DNA from: Myotis daubentonii | Taxonomy: Eukaryota; Chordata; Mammalia; Chiroptera; Vespertilionidae | Assembly: GCF_963259705.1 (NCBI RefSeq) | Contig: NC_081844.1 | Span: 33,421,341 to 33,485,340 of the forward strand | Direction of reading: 5' to 3' | DNA: 64,000 bases | Shown: piece after piece, positions 21,938-52,830 of the stretch | Layout of the letters: each line of letters starts with the position of its first letter | How positions within the stretch are numbered: position 1 is the first letter of the stretch | The notes under the pieces: model-generated | Told to the model about the DNA's origin: nothing | Database searches by the model: none | What the model saw: the letters and a program-made list of their open reading frames with translations, nothing else | Made by a program: the position numbers and the translations under genes

Positions 21938-22154
21938 TTTTAAAATATATTTTATTGATTTTTTACAGAGAGGAAGGGAGAGGGAAAGAGAGTTAGAAAC
22001 ATCGATGAGAGAGAAACATCGATCAGCTGCCTCCTGCACACTCCCCACTGGGGATGTGCCTGCAACCAAGGTACATGCCCTTGACCAGAATCGAACCTGG
22101 GACCCTTGAGTCTGCAGGCTGCCGCTCTATCCACTGAGCCAAACCGGCTAGGGC
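21938..22154 (-). mobile_element. Ves SINE with target-site duplication
   Basis: Minus-strand copy: TTTTTTAAAATATATTTTATTG, GAGCCAAACCGGCTAGGGC. Direct repeats CCCCCTCATAT flank it (left about 21927-21937, right about 22155-22165). Confidence 0.92.
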
Positions 22155-22179
22155 CCCCTCATATGTTTTGTGTGTGTTT

Positions 22180-22402
22180 CTTGCTAATCCTCACTCAAGG
22201 ATAGTTTTTCCATTGATTTTTTTAGAGGGAGGGAGGGAGGGAGGGAGAAAAACATCAATGTGAGAGAGAAAGCAGGAGCCCTGACCCACGGGGGCAGAGA
22301 TGGAAACCTGCAATCCAGGTAAGTGCCCTTGACCGGGTATCAAACCCTTGATCCTTCCTTGTATAGGCCGACACTCCAATCACTAAGCCACTTGGGCCAG
22401 GC
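22180..22402 (-). mobile_element. Ves-type SINE
   Basis: Minus-strand copy: GCTAATCCTCACTCAAGGATAG, CCATTGATTTTTTTAGAGGG with a GGGA microsatellite, ending CTAAGCCACTTGGGCCAGGCC. Confidence 0.8.
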
Positions 22403-23124
22403 CACCAATATATCCCTTTATATGGGTCCTTGGGGAATCTGACGTAAATTTAATTTTAAAATAAATTAATTTTAAAAGATTCTGATGAAAGTCCAGGATT
22501 GTCCCCAACAATATATACATGGGCACAGTCAATTTGGCAGTTTTAAGGACATTCAAGTGTCATGAACTCAGAAGGCCCAGCCTGGACCCCAAACCTGATG
22601 TGTCAGCTTCCAACATCTTTACTTTTTGACTTGTGAATCAGGAGCTTCACACAGACAGTTTGTTCTGGCCAAACAATCTAATGCTAAAAAGCAGAAGAGC
22701 AGAAATGAGGGGCCTGGTACAAGGGAGTTATTTGCAGCTTCAACAACTGTATTCAGTCAACCTTTTTCAACCAAAGCACTTCGCTGCAGCAGCTGTCTTC
22801 TTTTTCATTCCTGAATTCCTTTAGGGCCGAGACCAACCTGCTCACCTCTCTCACCCTCTGGTAGGGAACTGGAGGATAGTATCCTTCCAGAAATTTTTTC
22901 TGTGCATTTGCAGATATGAATATATAGCCCCCATTTTATTTTATGGAAACAGGACCCCAGCTATGCTTCATTCTTTCTACCCTTGAGATAAGCCTGGTCA
23001 TGAAATACCAATCTGGATGAAGTCTCCACCCTGTAGAGGAGGAAACGGGCCCAGAATCAAGGTCTGCCTTGAACTGACCACTTTAGGCGACCCCCACCCC
23101 CACCCCCAATTAGGAAAGTTGGCT

Positions 23125-23575
23125 AATACCTTTATTGCTTTGGGGGGAGGAGGGGCTCAGGAGCTCTTGGTGGAGCGGGCCCGCTTCCTCTTCACCTTCT
23201 CGGGCTTCTGTCTGCTCAGGCTGGCGCTGGCCCTGCGGATGGCGGCCATGCGCAGTTCCGGGAGGTACTTGTTCTTGCGGATCAAGTGCTGGATACTGCC
23301 CGGGCGTTCTTACAAGTAGGAGGTAGCCGGCTTTCGTTGCCCGGATCTCCGCTTCTTGACGACCAGCACACCTTTGCCGTTGGCTGCCGGCTCCACGCCC
23401 ACCCTCTTGCAGTAAATCAGCCCGTTGTAGCGAACGGAGTTGCGGGCCTACAGATTACTGGGTTCGATGCTGTACGTCTGCTTGTTCCTCTTGGTCAGGA
23501 AGCTGGCGCAGTTCCTCACACCATCCATTGCAGGTGGGCACACACAGCGGCAGCATCTCTCACTGCGGCAGCTGG
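23125..23575 (-). pseudogene. RPL28: RPL28 processed pseudogene
   Basis: Intronless copy of the 60S ribosomal protein L28 (eL28) gene. On the minus strand it reads DGVRNCASFLTKRNKQTYS then IEPSNL, a stop, then [39 protein letters not shown], another broken point in the TSYL region, then [19 protein letters not shown] and ends [11 protein letters not shown] near 23160. A residual AATAAA lies just downstream on the minus strand (about 23132-23137). In-frame stops and a short loss after TSYL show that it is not functional. The parent gene has introns, so this is a retrocopy. It sits inside the interval where the gene order differs from human, just left of the STK11 CpG island. Confidence 0.9.
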
Positions 23576-23779
23576 AGACCTGAAAAGGTGGGCTTTTTTT
23601 GACCCTTGACCTCGTCTGGAGAAAAGTCCCGGGGTGGGGGGGGGGGCTGGGAGGCACCCTGCTGGGTCCCCGAGCCGCGTCCTAGCCCGCGAAGATTACA
23701 CCCGCCTCACGGATGTTTCGGGGAGCCGGTTAGCACCCCCAAACTCCAACCACAGGTCCAAACCCCTACGAGGTCGTCG

Positions 23780-42134
<18,355 letters not shown>

Positions 42135-43350
42135 GGGCGTTCGGCCATAGGTGGGCCACAGCAGGGATGGCGGGAGTGGGCGGAAGGGAGCATTGCCCAA
42201 ACTTAGCCAAATCATCCTCATGGACATTGCTGACCACGGCCAGTTCTGCCCTTCAAAATCCTGTCAGTCTGTGATCACTGCCACCAGGGTTGGGGGCAGA
42301 GGTCACTCAAGAGGTGGAGCCCCTGTGTAGGAGGGAAGCTGGGGGTGGGGTGGGGAGCTTGCCCTGCCCGTGGCCCAGGCTGTTCCTAGGATAGTGGTGC
42401 TGGGAGTGGCTGGGGTCTAGCTGAGACTGTAATCCTAGTCTCTGCTCCCTCCTCGTATCTCTGGCTGCCCTAGTCCAGGAAGTGGGAATTAGGCCCCAGA
42501 GGTGGTAGAGACCCTGTCACCTGCTCAGGATGTGGGCAGTGGTGTATGGGCCTGAGGCAGCAGCTGCCCCTGCCCAGCCACAGGGCCTCTAAGGGCCCTG
42601 CTGAACCCCAGTGAGCAATGAGTGACTCAAAGGGTGACCCCTCGAGTCAGCAAAGCTTTTCCTAGCCTCCAGATGTCTGACAGCCCTGTGGGACTGGGCT
42701 TCAGTTTTCCTGCCCTACCAGTGTGCCTCGGGGTGGGGATGCCCCTGGGGATGCAGAGCACATTTGCTGACCTGGGATTGATACACCTTCCGTCCATCTG
42801 CAGCCCGTCTCGGAGAGCCCTGGCCAAGTGCCATGGCCCAGGTCCTCTTCAGTCTTCCCAACGACTGCTGGCTCACCGCTGACCACACAGGAAGGCCACC
42901 GCCACACCCTTCGGACTGACTGCCCCTCAGGAAGCTGGGGGGGAAGTTCTGAAGGGCTGTTGCTGGGGACAGCAGAGACTGGGGTCTGTTCCCCCTCCCC
43001 CATCGTGGGCAGTGGATACAACCTCCTGTTAACTTTGCAATCCTGTGCTAGGCCCCTTTCCTGGCCAAGGGAGGGTGAGGCCAGGCCATGGGCCCTGCAC
43101 AGACCTCGCCGTGCACTTTACGTTTAGACTACTGGTTCTCACCGACTTTTCTTTACTTTGCTACATGTTAGCACCTCCCATATGTAGTAATGTGTTCAAA
43201 CAAACTGCAGCCCATCAGGGGTGAACGGGCCTCCCCACCGAGACGCATGCCCAGTGCCCGTGGGAGCCAGGTGGCTGCCTTTTGGTTGTTTGGTTGGTTC
43301 CTTTTTTTTTTTTTTTTTTTTTTTTAAGAAAAAATAAAACAGGTCAATTT
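42135..43350 (+). other. STK11: STK11 3'UTR region
   Basis: Sequence after the long-form stop. It ends with a poly-T tract (about 43302-43325), then AAGAAAAAATAAAACAGG with AATAAA at 43333-43338; the text around this signal matches my memory of the human STK11 3' end. A further non-coding exon junction inside this stretch is possible (human has a non-coding exon 10), but I did not fix it. Confidence 0.75.
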
Positions 43351-43659
43351 GAGCTGTGGTTGTGAGGGGTGTTTGGGAATTGTCGGGTGGCAGGACGTGC
43401 TTTCAGGTGGGTTATCTGAGTCTGTACCTGGGGCCCCCTATGGACCCTAGAGTGCATGGGCTGGCCTCTGTCTTCAGGTCTTGCTGACAGACTGGGGGCC
43501 TGCCTTTGGCCACACTGGCCCTCTATGCTCTCCAAAGCCCAACACACCCTTTGGCTTAGCTCCTGGGCCTACAGCTTCACAGTGCTGGGGCCAAGTGTGA
43601 CTGCAGGACCCTGACCCTTTCCCCCAACACCTCTGAACCTAGATTCCCAGAGAAAAACC

Positions 43660-44578
43660 AGAGCAAGCAAGAGTATGCAGTAAATATTTATAATCAACCA
43701 TGAAAACAACAAGAAACTCCATCACTGTATGGTACACAGACTGCAGGAAGCTTTGAGGGATGGGGCGGGGTGGCTCAGCTGCCCCATCTTTTGGCAATAA
43801 ATAAAGCTTGGGAAACTTGAAACCTTGGCCGATTGGGTTTTGTGTAAGTCTCAAAACACTAATGAGTCTTGGGGCTCTTTGGATGTGTGGCTGTGGGGCT
43901 GGCAGGCCACTCACATGGGGAGGGCAGAGGGAGGAGTCTTCCAGGGCTGGGGCAGCAGCAGCGGTGGGCGTGGTTATTGCTTGGAGGAGGCTTGGACTGC
44001 AGTGAACTCAGGGAACACACGCCCCAGTGAGGTAACGGCTTTGGGGAATTGGCAGCCATGCCAGTGCACTCTTCACCCATCCTCAGCAACCTGAAGTCCA
44101 TGTTCCAGCGGGCTTGACGCATGCGCCCTGGCATGGACTCTGCAACTGCACACCAAATATGCCTAGAAGCTCAGTTGGCCCTGGGAGGGGCGCTCTGCAC
44201 ATGCGCCTTACACAGTCCAGCTGCACTGTCCCTCTTGGATGCAGTTAAGACCTATCCTTCCAACGAAAGCCCTACCACCATCCAGAGGCTATACTGGGGT
44301 AAGGACGTGTGACTGTTCCTCAGGAGCACAGATTAGAATACGCCTGGCTCCCTCCAGATAAGCCAGGGTGCTTGTGCCTTGGAATGACGCGGGAACCAGC
44401 TTAGTGACTGGAGAGAGCTGTGCACAGGCGCACTGCGGCAGCGTGGAGCCAGGGGCAGTACGCTTGTGCCTTAGAACCCGTGGTCTCAGCGCACACGCAT
44501 CAGGTCCTCACGCCACTGGTAGGAACGGCTGTAGAGGCCTTGTGCACGCAATAGGAAATGGAGAATGGGTCAAGGGGC
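43660..44578 (-). other. CBARP: CBARP 3'UTR region
   Basis: Minus-strand sequence after the CBARP stop. No AATAAA is found on the minus strand near the end; TATAAA (plus-strand TTTATA at about 43688-43693) is the best candidate signal. The STK11 3' end lies only about 330 bp away, tail to tail. The true 3' end is uncertain. Confidence 0.5.
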
Positions 44579-47500
44579 TTAGGCTGGACTGTGGTCCGGG
44601 GACGTGGGTGCTGCGGTGGCAGTGGCCAGCGTGGGGGCTGCGGCAATGGGCTGGGTGAGGTGTGGCAATAAGAGTCTGTCCTCGAGGCCAGTTGCCAGCT
44701 TGTCCAGCAGTGCCCCTGAGGGTCGGGCACACAGGCCTGATCCTGGGCACCCACCGCCAGGCTCCTCTTCGATGGCAGGGATGGTGGGCGCTGGAGGGCC
44801 GGCCGGGTCTTCGCCTGTACGGCTGTCTGTTGGACAGTCGACGCTGTCCCCCCGGCGCAGAGGCGCGCGCGCGGGGCGGGGTTCCGGCCCAGGCGGTGCA
44901 GAAGGCGCAGTGCGCTCGCCAGGGTCACTGTGCTGCCGGCCGCGCTGCTGCCACTGCTTGCGCATGTGGGTGTGTGGGTGCGCACGAGCTCGATGGCGTG
45001 CAGTGCTGGGCGGGGCGTCGTCAAAGTGTGGGTCGTGGCGCAGGAACTCATGGAAGAGCGCATCAGTCTTCTCATCCACACTGTAGTCCCGTCGTGGTGT
45101 GCGGCGGGGCCAGGCGCGCGGGCTGCGGGGCCAGGGGAACTCCTCTGCTGGTGTCCCATCAAAGCTGCCCCCCACGGTAGTTGGATGGCCCACACTAGAG
45201 AAGGAGGAGTGCTTCTCGGGCCCACTGGGAGGCCCATCGTCGCCCGTGCTGCGCCCCTCGATGCTGGCATAGCCACTGTCCATCTGCAGCAGCTTGCGCG
45301 GCCCTCCCACCTCACTGTCCGAAGGCCGCAGCGTGGGTGGCGGTGAGGGCGGTGGGAAGGCGGGCGCTGTGCCCCCTGAGCCAGAGCTGTCGCCGCTGCG
45401 CACCGAGTCGCGGTCATTGCTGCTGTGGTCTGAGGCGGTGGCCGCGTGCAGCTCAAGCGAGGCACGGAGGCTCCAGATGTCGCGGTAGATGGTCTGGGTG
45501 TGCTCCAGCCCCGCATCCCGCTCACTGTCTGACTCCTGCTGCTGGTCAGGCCCCGCACCACCTATGCTGCGCTCCCAGGGGGGCTCGGGGTTCACTCCTC
45601 CCGCGGCGCCTGCCTCCTCCTCCTCCACCTCTAGCCTGCAAGCCAGGCGCAACAGTCAGAGGGCTCCCCCATGCCCTCCCCGGCCACCCTGTCCGGTCAG
45701 GGAGGGTGGGCACGGATGGGGCCTCTCCACCTTGGCCAGGCTCTGTAGAAGGTGAGTTTTTTAAAATGCTGTCTCCTTTGCACGGGGATGCCTTTTTGAT
45801 AAACCCTGAGCTCTCCTGGAGCCTGCTTTTCAAGCAGGGTGTCTTATACAATGTGACCTAAACATCTGTGGGCACTGCAGGTGGTTGGCTCCTCACCCAG
45901 AGTGATGCTTTCCTACAAGCCACCTTCTTCCTAACGTCGTAATTCTGGGGCAGTGGGGCGGGACTAAGCAGGTGGAGGTCCCCTACCTCCGGGTGACTGA
46001 ATATGCCACTTAGCACCCTCCCACAATCTTGGATTGATAAGAAATGGAGGACGATACACAATCAGAAGGGATCGCTAGGAAGTATAGGAACCCTACCCTC
46101 TCCCTGGGTCTCCACGTGTCACTGACATGGGCCCAGAGCTCCGGGATAGCTGCCCGTGGGCTGTGTGGAGGTGGGGTCCTGCTGGAAGATGTGGTCAGGA
46201 CAGTTTTTGAGAAGGAACCTGAGCAGGTGGGAGGGGGCCCCTCAGACCAAGAACTCCACTGGGGACTCCCAGAAGCCCTGCCTGAGTAGGCATTTAGTCC
46301 TGGGGACCCTCCCCTGGGCCCTTACCCAGTCTCCCCCTGCTCCCCTCCTCCAGCCCACAGTCCCTGCTGGAGAGGGGGCCCTAGCGGGGCAGCCTCCAGG
46401 AGGAGCAGTGGCACCACAGGGAACTGACTGCCCGTCTGCCCTGCAGACAGGGTGGGGAATGCACTCCCTTGGCTACCTATGGGTGACTGGGTAGGGCAGG
46501 GGCCCACAGGCGCACCCCTAGCACCTTTATCTACTGAAAAATACCTGCCGAGAGCGGGGGACGGGCTGGTGGGGCTGGCCAGAAAGGGGCAGGGGGGCGG
46601 GAAGGTCATAGCAGCGCCTGTGCTGGCAATGTACTGGATGAAGTCCGTGTGAGGGGTGTCCCCCTCCTCCTGCTCCATGCTCTCGCTGGCTGCTCGCTGT
46701 CGCTGGAAGTGATGCCGCTTGGGGGAGCCTGTGCAGAGGGAGGCACATCAGCCTGCCTGGGCCCCTCCCAGCATGGCACCCCACCCCCATCCCCAGGCCT
46801 GAAGGCAGGAGCCTGGACCAGGTAAGCATGCACCGTGCTGTGCAGGTGTGAGTTTTGTCGAGGCAGCAGCAGTTCCCTGAGCATCCAGGGAAGACAGGTG
46901 TGGCTACAGCTGGGATTTTGACTGGTCACCTAGTGGCAGGCACAGCTGGGCTAAGACAGATGTGGGAAGGAGCGGATTGTAAAGCACAGGTTGGGGGGAT
47001 GAGGGAAGAGGTGAAGCCCTCTCCTGCCAGCCTCACCCCTGCCCATGGGCCACCCTCCCATAGAGGCCTGGGAGAAGCTTCAGCGGTAAAGTCACAGGGG
47101 TGGGGAGGATAGTCACCTAGCAAATAGGTAGGTTCTGGATGGTTCTGCACCTGAATTTGACTATAGTCACCCTCAGGAATCACAGAATGCCTCTGGGCTC
47201 CCAACAGGGTGCAAGATAGGCCCTCCCTCCCTGGCCAGGAGCACCTAGGCCACAACTCACCCTCCCCTCTCTGATGTTGGCTGGAGCCAGGCCCCAACAA
47301 GGAGGCTGGCACTGTCGCTAGCCTCGTACCTTCTCTCTGACACCGTTTGTCCCCTCTCCCACCTCCTCCACCGGGCGGCAAGCACATGCCTGGCCTGGCC
47401 CGGCCCACTGAGTTCCTCTGTGCAGGCCTGGTTACCGCTGTCAGTGCCCACCTTCCCAGCCCGTACAACCCTGCCTTGGGCTGAAGGTAAAGAAGCCCAA

Positions 47501-50500
47501 TATCCAGGCTCCCACATGCCGCTGGGTCTGCAGGATCAAAGGGGCGGCCAATTGGGCCCCTCGCCTGTTGTAAATAAGTTTTGGGGTTTTTTTGTTAATC
47601 CTCACCTGAGGACATATTTTCCATTGATATTTTAGAGAAAGGGAGGGAGGGAGGGGTAGACACACACACACACAATGTGAGAAAGACACATCGATTTGGT
47701 TGCCTCCTGCAAGCGCCCCAACCAGGGCCAGGGAACAAACCTGCAGCCCAGGTGCATGCCCTTGACAGGGAATCGAACCCACAACCCTTCGGTCTCAGGC
47801 TGACGCTCTAACCACTGAGAAACACCAGCCAGGGCTGCACATAAGTTTTATTGGCACACAGCCACACTTGCTTCCACGCCATTTACTGCTGCTTGCCCAC
47901 CACCACTGTAGACAGACTGACTGCAAAACCAAAAACACTACCACCTGGGGCCCCAGAGAAGCTCAGCGCATGGCCCCGGGCCCCTCCTGACCAACTCTGA
48001 GACCTTGGACAGAGCATCTATTGGCCAGCATGGGGCAGGAAATGGAGACCCCTCTCAGGAGCAGAGATCCCACCCTGGGTTCTGAGCCTCCCACTCTATG
48101 GCTGCCTGGGGCGGGGCCCCTGGCCCTTACTCCCCACCAGGGGCCACAGCTCACCTCTTGTGTCCAGACTTGATGCCCGCTGGCTGGGCTCCAGCTTCCA
48201 TTTCTTGACCTTGAAGTAGGGGCTGGCCCCATCCAAACTGGCGTGGCGCCTCAGGCGGGTGAAGAACTGCAGGACTGGGCCTGCCCCAGAGCCTGGGCCA
48301 GCCTCCCGGGGCCCTGCAGAGGCCCCCAGCCCACCAGGCTTGGTGCTCCTGGCAGCCGCATCCAGCTGGAAGGGAAGAGGGATGCTCTCGGGCGGCCCCT
48401 TCCCCACTGTTCCCCACCTGCTACTCAGCCCAGGCTAAGTACCAAGGGGGGGTGGGGCAGGGAGCTCTCTCCTCCCGCCTGATGCTGCCCAAAGGTTCCC
48501 CAGGGGCTCAGCCAGGTGTTGGCCAGCGCTGTCCTTCCCAGCCCTGGACAGAGGGGTCCGAGTAAATGCCTGGGAGTGCTTACCCTGGGGCTTGAACTGG
48601 GTCCTGACCACACCCTGCCCAGCTGCCCGAGTGCCTTGTGCACGTGTGAGCATACTCATGTTCGAAATGGCTGTGCATGTCCTGGGTACGACCCACCCCG
48701 CAGGGCTCATGCCCATGGCAGCTTCCCCAGTTCACAGGAGCCCACTTGTGTGCTGAGGCCCATTCAGGGACCAGGCTGGGGCAAGGAGAGCTGTGGAGGT
48801 GGGAGGCCACAGGCAGACCTGTCTTGAAACAGGACAGGGAGAGACAAGGGACACATGGGAGCCCTCACCGAGGTGCCTTCCCCGGAGTCACTGGATGAGG
48901 AGGAGCTGATCTCGAAGTCAGCAGGGCCCGTGGAAGGGTTGTAGGGGTCACCTGGCAAGGCGGAGCTGGGGCCCACGGAGCGGCCAGTGAGGGCCTTCCC
49001 CGGGGGCTGTGGGACAGAGCCGGGTGGAGGAGGAAGCAGTGACAGGTCAAAGAGCACTGGTGGGTGAGGGGGTGTGCTGGGCCCAGCCACCCTCTATGCA
49101 TCCAGCCAGCCCCACTCCCCATCCTGAGATAAGGGGGTCGGCCCAGAGAGTGGGAAAGATGCCACCTGCCAGGTGAGGGTAGGGATCCCTCCCACCAAGT
49201 CCAAGTCCGGTTACCAACCCCTCCGTACTCACCTGGAATATGGCAAGGCTGGCCTTGGGAGGCACTGAGGGGTGAGGCATGGCGGTTGCACTGGCTTCGC
49301 TGGAGTCACACTCATGGATGGTGACAATCTTGAGGGGCGGCAGGTGCAGGTGGGTGAGGCGAGCGTTCTTCAGGTGGTGGAAGTCCCCTTCTGTCAGGGT
49401 ATACCTGTGCCAAGCATATCCACCCATCACAGAGCAGCCCTTCCCTGTGCTCAGCCCCGCCCCACGCAGGCCAGGTATCCCCAGCCCACAATCTGCTGTT
49501 CCCCGGCCCCATCGTCCACCCTGCTGGGTCTGCGGAGAGCACAGCACGAATGACCACCCAGCTCAGTACTGAGGCTATGCTCCGGCCCTGAGGGTGCCGG
49601 CCCCCTTACCTTCGGCCCTTGTCCTGCGCCTTCCGGCTCTGCTCAAACAGGGCGGCCTCATTGAAGGACACGCGGCGGCCGGTAGAGCTGGTGGACAGGA
49701 AGCGCTCGGTCTCTGCATCCTGGCCCTCGAGGTCCTCCCCCCGCAATTCAGGGTCTGCGAGGAGAGCCAAGAGAGGGTGGGCCCCGGGTGGGCCGCACCT
49801 CGTGCCGGCAGACTGTAGGCGGAGGGGGAGGGAGCGAGGGGGCCCAACTGACCACCAGGGATGGACAGGGAGGTGGGCGGGCACTCGCTCATCCGCTCAC
49901 ACACTCACTCACTCAGCACGCGCCTGTGAGCACCTACGCGTGGGCTTTAAGGAAACAGAGATGAGTCGGAATCGAGCTTCGCCCAGTCTGGTGGGGGAGA
50001 CAGACAGACACAGAAGGTCAGGAGGCCTGAGAGGGATGGCCGAGGAGTGGACAAGGGGCGGGGCCTGGGCAGGGGTGGGGCCTGGGCAGCACCTCACCTT
50101 GGACTGGGTGGGAGCTGGTGTCCAGGTAGGTGGTGGTTGTCTTCTCTGCCTCCTCCGTGGCTCTGGGGCAAGACAACAGGAGAGCAAGGTGGCCAGGGTC
50201 CCTGCACAGGTACGGTGCACCTGCTCCCCACTAGCCAGCTGTCAGAGGCACTTGCCTGGCCCCAGGACCCCCAGGCCTCCCAGAAAGCAGCAGGTTGATT
50301 GGCACAAACCTGTTGAAGCCCTGGTGGACTTCCCAGCAGCGCCTGCACAGGAGCAACACACCAGACAGCACCACGAGGGTTCCCCCGACAAAGAGCGACA
50401 TCACCACCACCACCAGCATATAGTTGTCCAAGACCGGGTCAGGCTCCACCTGTGGGGGAGCAGGGGTCAGGTCCTACCTGGACTCTGGTGGGCCAGGCCT

Positions 50501-50623
50501 GTCCATCTCCTTCCCCACCCCCTCACTCACAGTGGGGCGGCCTGTGGTATTGTCCCACGTCGTGGTCAGGGTGGCCGTGGTGGCGGTGGTGGCAGTCATG
50601 GCCATGGTGGCCGTGGGCTGCAT
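44579..50623 (-). CDS. CBARP: CACN subunit beta-associated regulatory protein (BARP)
   Basis: Neuronal and endocrine single-pass membrane protein that binds voltage-gated calcium-channel beta subunits and lowers channel activity. Nine coding exons on the minus strand: 50531-50623, 50310-50449, 50098-50162, 49610-49754, 49233-49404, 48869-49006, 48155-48365, 46545-46728, 44579-45635. The total is 2205 nt, 734 aa (human about 705). All junctions are GT-AG and in phase. The short Thr-rich N-terminus MQPTATMAM has an N-glycosylation sequon (WDNTTG). The membrane segment follows: NYMLVVVVMSLFVGGTLVVL, then a Cys/Arg stop (CRRCW). The long cytoplasmic part includes RRVSFNEAALFEQSRK, YTLTEGDFHHLKNARLTHL, LQFFTRLRRHASLDG, KLLQMDSGYASIEG and DEKTDALFHEFLRHDPHFDD, ending TSPDHSPA. 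Convergent with STK11. A 5' non-coding exon is likely near 52.4 kb. Confidence 0.95.
47585..47837 (-). mobile_element. Ves-type SINE in a CBARP intron
   Basis: Copy in minus orientation on the plus strand: TTGTTAATCCTCACCTGAGG, CCATTGATATTTTAGAG, a CA microsatellite (about 47659-47674), GAATCGAACCCACAACCC, ending ACACCAGCCAGGGC. ATAAGTTTT flanks it, a likely target duplication. Because CBARP is on the minus strand, the SINE is in sense with the gene. Confidence 0.83.
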
Positions 50624-51209
50624 TTTGAGGTGAGAAGGACCCTAGGGGAGGGGCGCTGCTCAGCTCCAGCTCCCAGTACCTGCCCCCTCACTCATCCCAG
50701 GGAGTCAGAGCAGCAGCCCACATAGGGCAGTGACTCACAGGGAGGTGGGGGAACCCCACACAACTCCCGCCCCCTCAGATCAGTGCCCAGCAGGGACCTC
50801 CATCTCCCAATCTTTAAGATGAGGTCAAACGCCTCCCCAGCTGGCGGGGCCGGACTGGCAAGGGAGCACTGCTTAGGAGTCCTGTCCAGGAAAGGGCAAG
50901 CACCCTGGGAGAATGGAGACGCCGAGACTGTCAGCTCCACCTCCTTGTCCGCCACCCATAGAGACTATAGGGCCCTGCCTGCCCCGTCAGGAGACTGCAG
51001 CTTCCGAAGGCTGGCCCCGGGCTGGAGGGACAAGGAGTCCACCGTGGGGAGCGGGAAGGAGGAGCTGAGCACGGGTCTCCAGGGTCCTGACTCGGGAGGT
51101 AAAGGCCCCCTTCCACGGAGCACTAGTGGGAGTGAAAAGGCCAAAGGCGCATCTGTTCCCAGCCCTGAAGAATTTGGTTCCCATGGCGACTGAGCGAGCA
51201 GGCTGAGCT

Positions 51210-52830
51210 GGGGGGGGAGGGTGGGGGGGGGCGAGTTTGCCAGGGAGCACTGGGGAGGGGAGGGGCGGGGCGTGAGAGGGAGGCCTCCTGCAGGGGCGAC
51301 TCCTGCGGGCCCTGGGCAGCAAAATGGCTGCTGTGCGCCTCCTTGCGCGCCGGTGCCCAGCCCGAGGTCAGGCTCTTCCGCCGGCAGCCTCTCCCAGCGC
51401 AGGCTGGCGAGTCTCCACGCCAGCTTTACGCTTGGGGAAACTGAGGCCGGGGCGGGGCCCGGCACTCGGGAACGGGGCTGTCCAGACACTGCACCTGACC
51501 CTCCTCCTTGCGGGAGGACGGGGACGCGCTCTGGAATCTCAGGGAACAGAGTTCGGGGCCGGAGGGCCAGCAGCAGTCGGCTAGGCGCCCGCGCGGTCCT
51601 TCCCCAGAGGAATGGGAATGCCTGTGCACAGGCTCCAGCGTCCCCAACACTTTCGGGTTTTGATCCCACGAGACAGCGGGAGAAACTGAGGCCCAGGGAA
51701 GGGGAGGGTGCTGACGAAAGCCAGGTGTCCTCGACGCTCGGGTCAGAGTCTGGCCGCGGCTCCCCGGGCTACTTGGGGTAAGGCGCGCATAAATGTAGGT
51801 TGAGAAATGAGTTCAGGCGGGAGGGGGAGGGGACAGAGACGCATGGACATGACAAGACGAGGGAAGATGGCAGGAGGCGGAGGAAGAAGAGCGGTGGATT
51901 CTCGGGGGTAGGCGGGAACAGGCGCGGCGGGTGGAGGTTCCCCACAGGCCAGACCGTGAGGTCCAGCCCGGCCTCGGCTCCCCCAATTCGCTGGCCTCTG
52001 CGCCTAACCCCGCGCTCACATCCGGCCCCGGCGGCGGGGATGTCGAGGGAGGACAGGCAGAGCGAGGCTCCAGGTACATCAACCTCGGGCTGAGCCAGGA
52101 GGCGGAAGCGCCCTCGCCCTCGCCGGATCTCCCAGGGGGAAACTGAGGCCGGGGGAGGGCGCGGGAGAGGGTCCCTCTTCAGGCCGCCCAAGGCGCGGTG
52201 CAGAGCTCGGCGGGTCGGCTCCCACGCCCGCCCCGATCCTCCGCTCCCTCCCTCGGGCCTCGCCGGGAATAGACAGTGGTCCTGAGCCAGGGCGGGCCCA
52301 GGAGCCTGCGCGATCCTGGGCTCCGCGGTCACGGCCCGCCTCCCGCCCGCCCGGTGCAGCCCCGGGCCCGCCGCGCCTACCTCAGTCTCGGGGCGCACGG
52401 CCCATGGGCGGCGGGCGGGCGGCTTCGCGGCGCTCCCGGCGGGCTCCGGCGCCCGGTGGCCGCGGAGAAGGAGGAGAATTTATGAATGGAGAGCCCGGTG
52501 CGCGGGGGAGGCAGGCGAGAGAGGAGGGACCGCTCACGTGACCGCGTTGGCCAGGAGCCCGCTCCCACCCGCTGGGTGCCGCCGGGTCGTGGCCGGCAGC
52601 CCCCACCGCGCTCGCCGCTGCGTTTAGCTCGGTCCGCACTGGCCACCGCCTCCCCTTCCCTTCCGGCGCGGGCGGGGGGCGGAGCTTGCGCTCCCGGTTG
52701 CCCCCTCCCCAGGCGGAGCCGCCCTCTCCCGCGGCCGCTGATCTCCGCCCCCACGCCCTGCAGCACGACTTCTCGACCCCTCCCTGAGTCCTGAAAGGCG
52801 GGGTGGGGGCGTGCTGAGATGCACGACTCC
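51210..52830 (-). promoter_or_regulatory. CBARP: CBARP CpG-island promoter, probable non-coding exon 1
   Basis: Dense CpG block upstream of CBARP. On the minus strand, CCCCGAGACTGAG|GTAGGC gives a good donor at 52380, so a non-coding first exon would end at 52381. The coding exon at 50531-50623 has its own acceptor (CCCCTAG, near 50640-50646) before the ATG, which agrees with a spliced 5'UTR. The TSS within 52.4-52.6 kb is inferred. Confidence 0.6.

Larger units (their letters stand above)
15691..23100. other. Intergenic spacer holding the synteny break
   Basis: Between RPS15 and the RPL28 pseudogene there is no functional gene that I can support. The stretch is built of SINEs, L1 pieces, a truncated hAT and unique sequence (notably 18250-19290, 22400-23010). 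APC2, expected after RPS15, and SBNO2, expected before STK11, are both absent. Confidence 0.7.

Noticed and set aside
44500..45561. 353-codon minus-strand open frame in another frame
   Set aside because: It overlaps the last CBARP exon out of frame. The true frame (44579-45635) matches human CBARP to the last residues.
49619..50725. 368-codon plus-strand open frame
   Set aside because: It is antisense to five CBARP exons and their introns. Its composition is a by-product of GC-rich, Thr/Ser-rich coding on the other strand, and it shows no recognisable domain.
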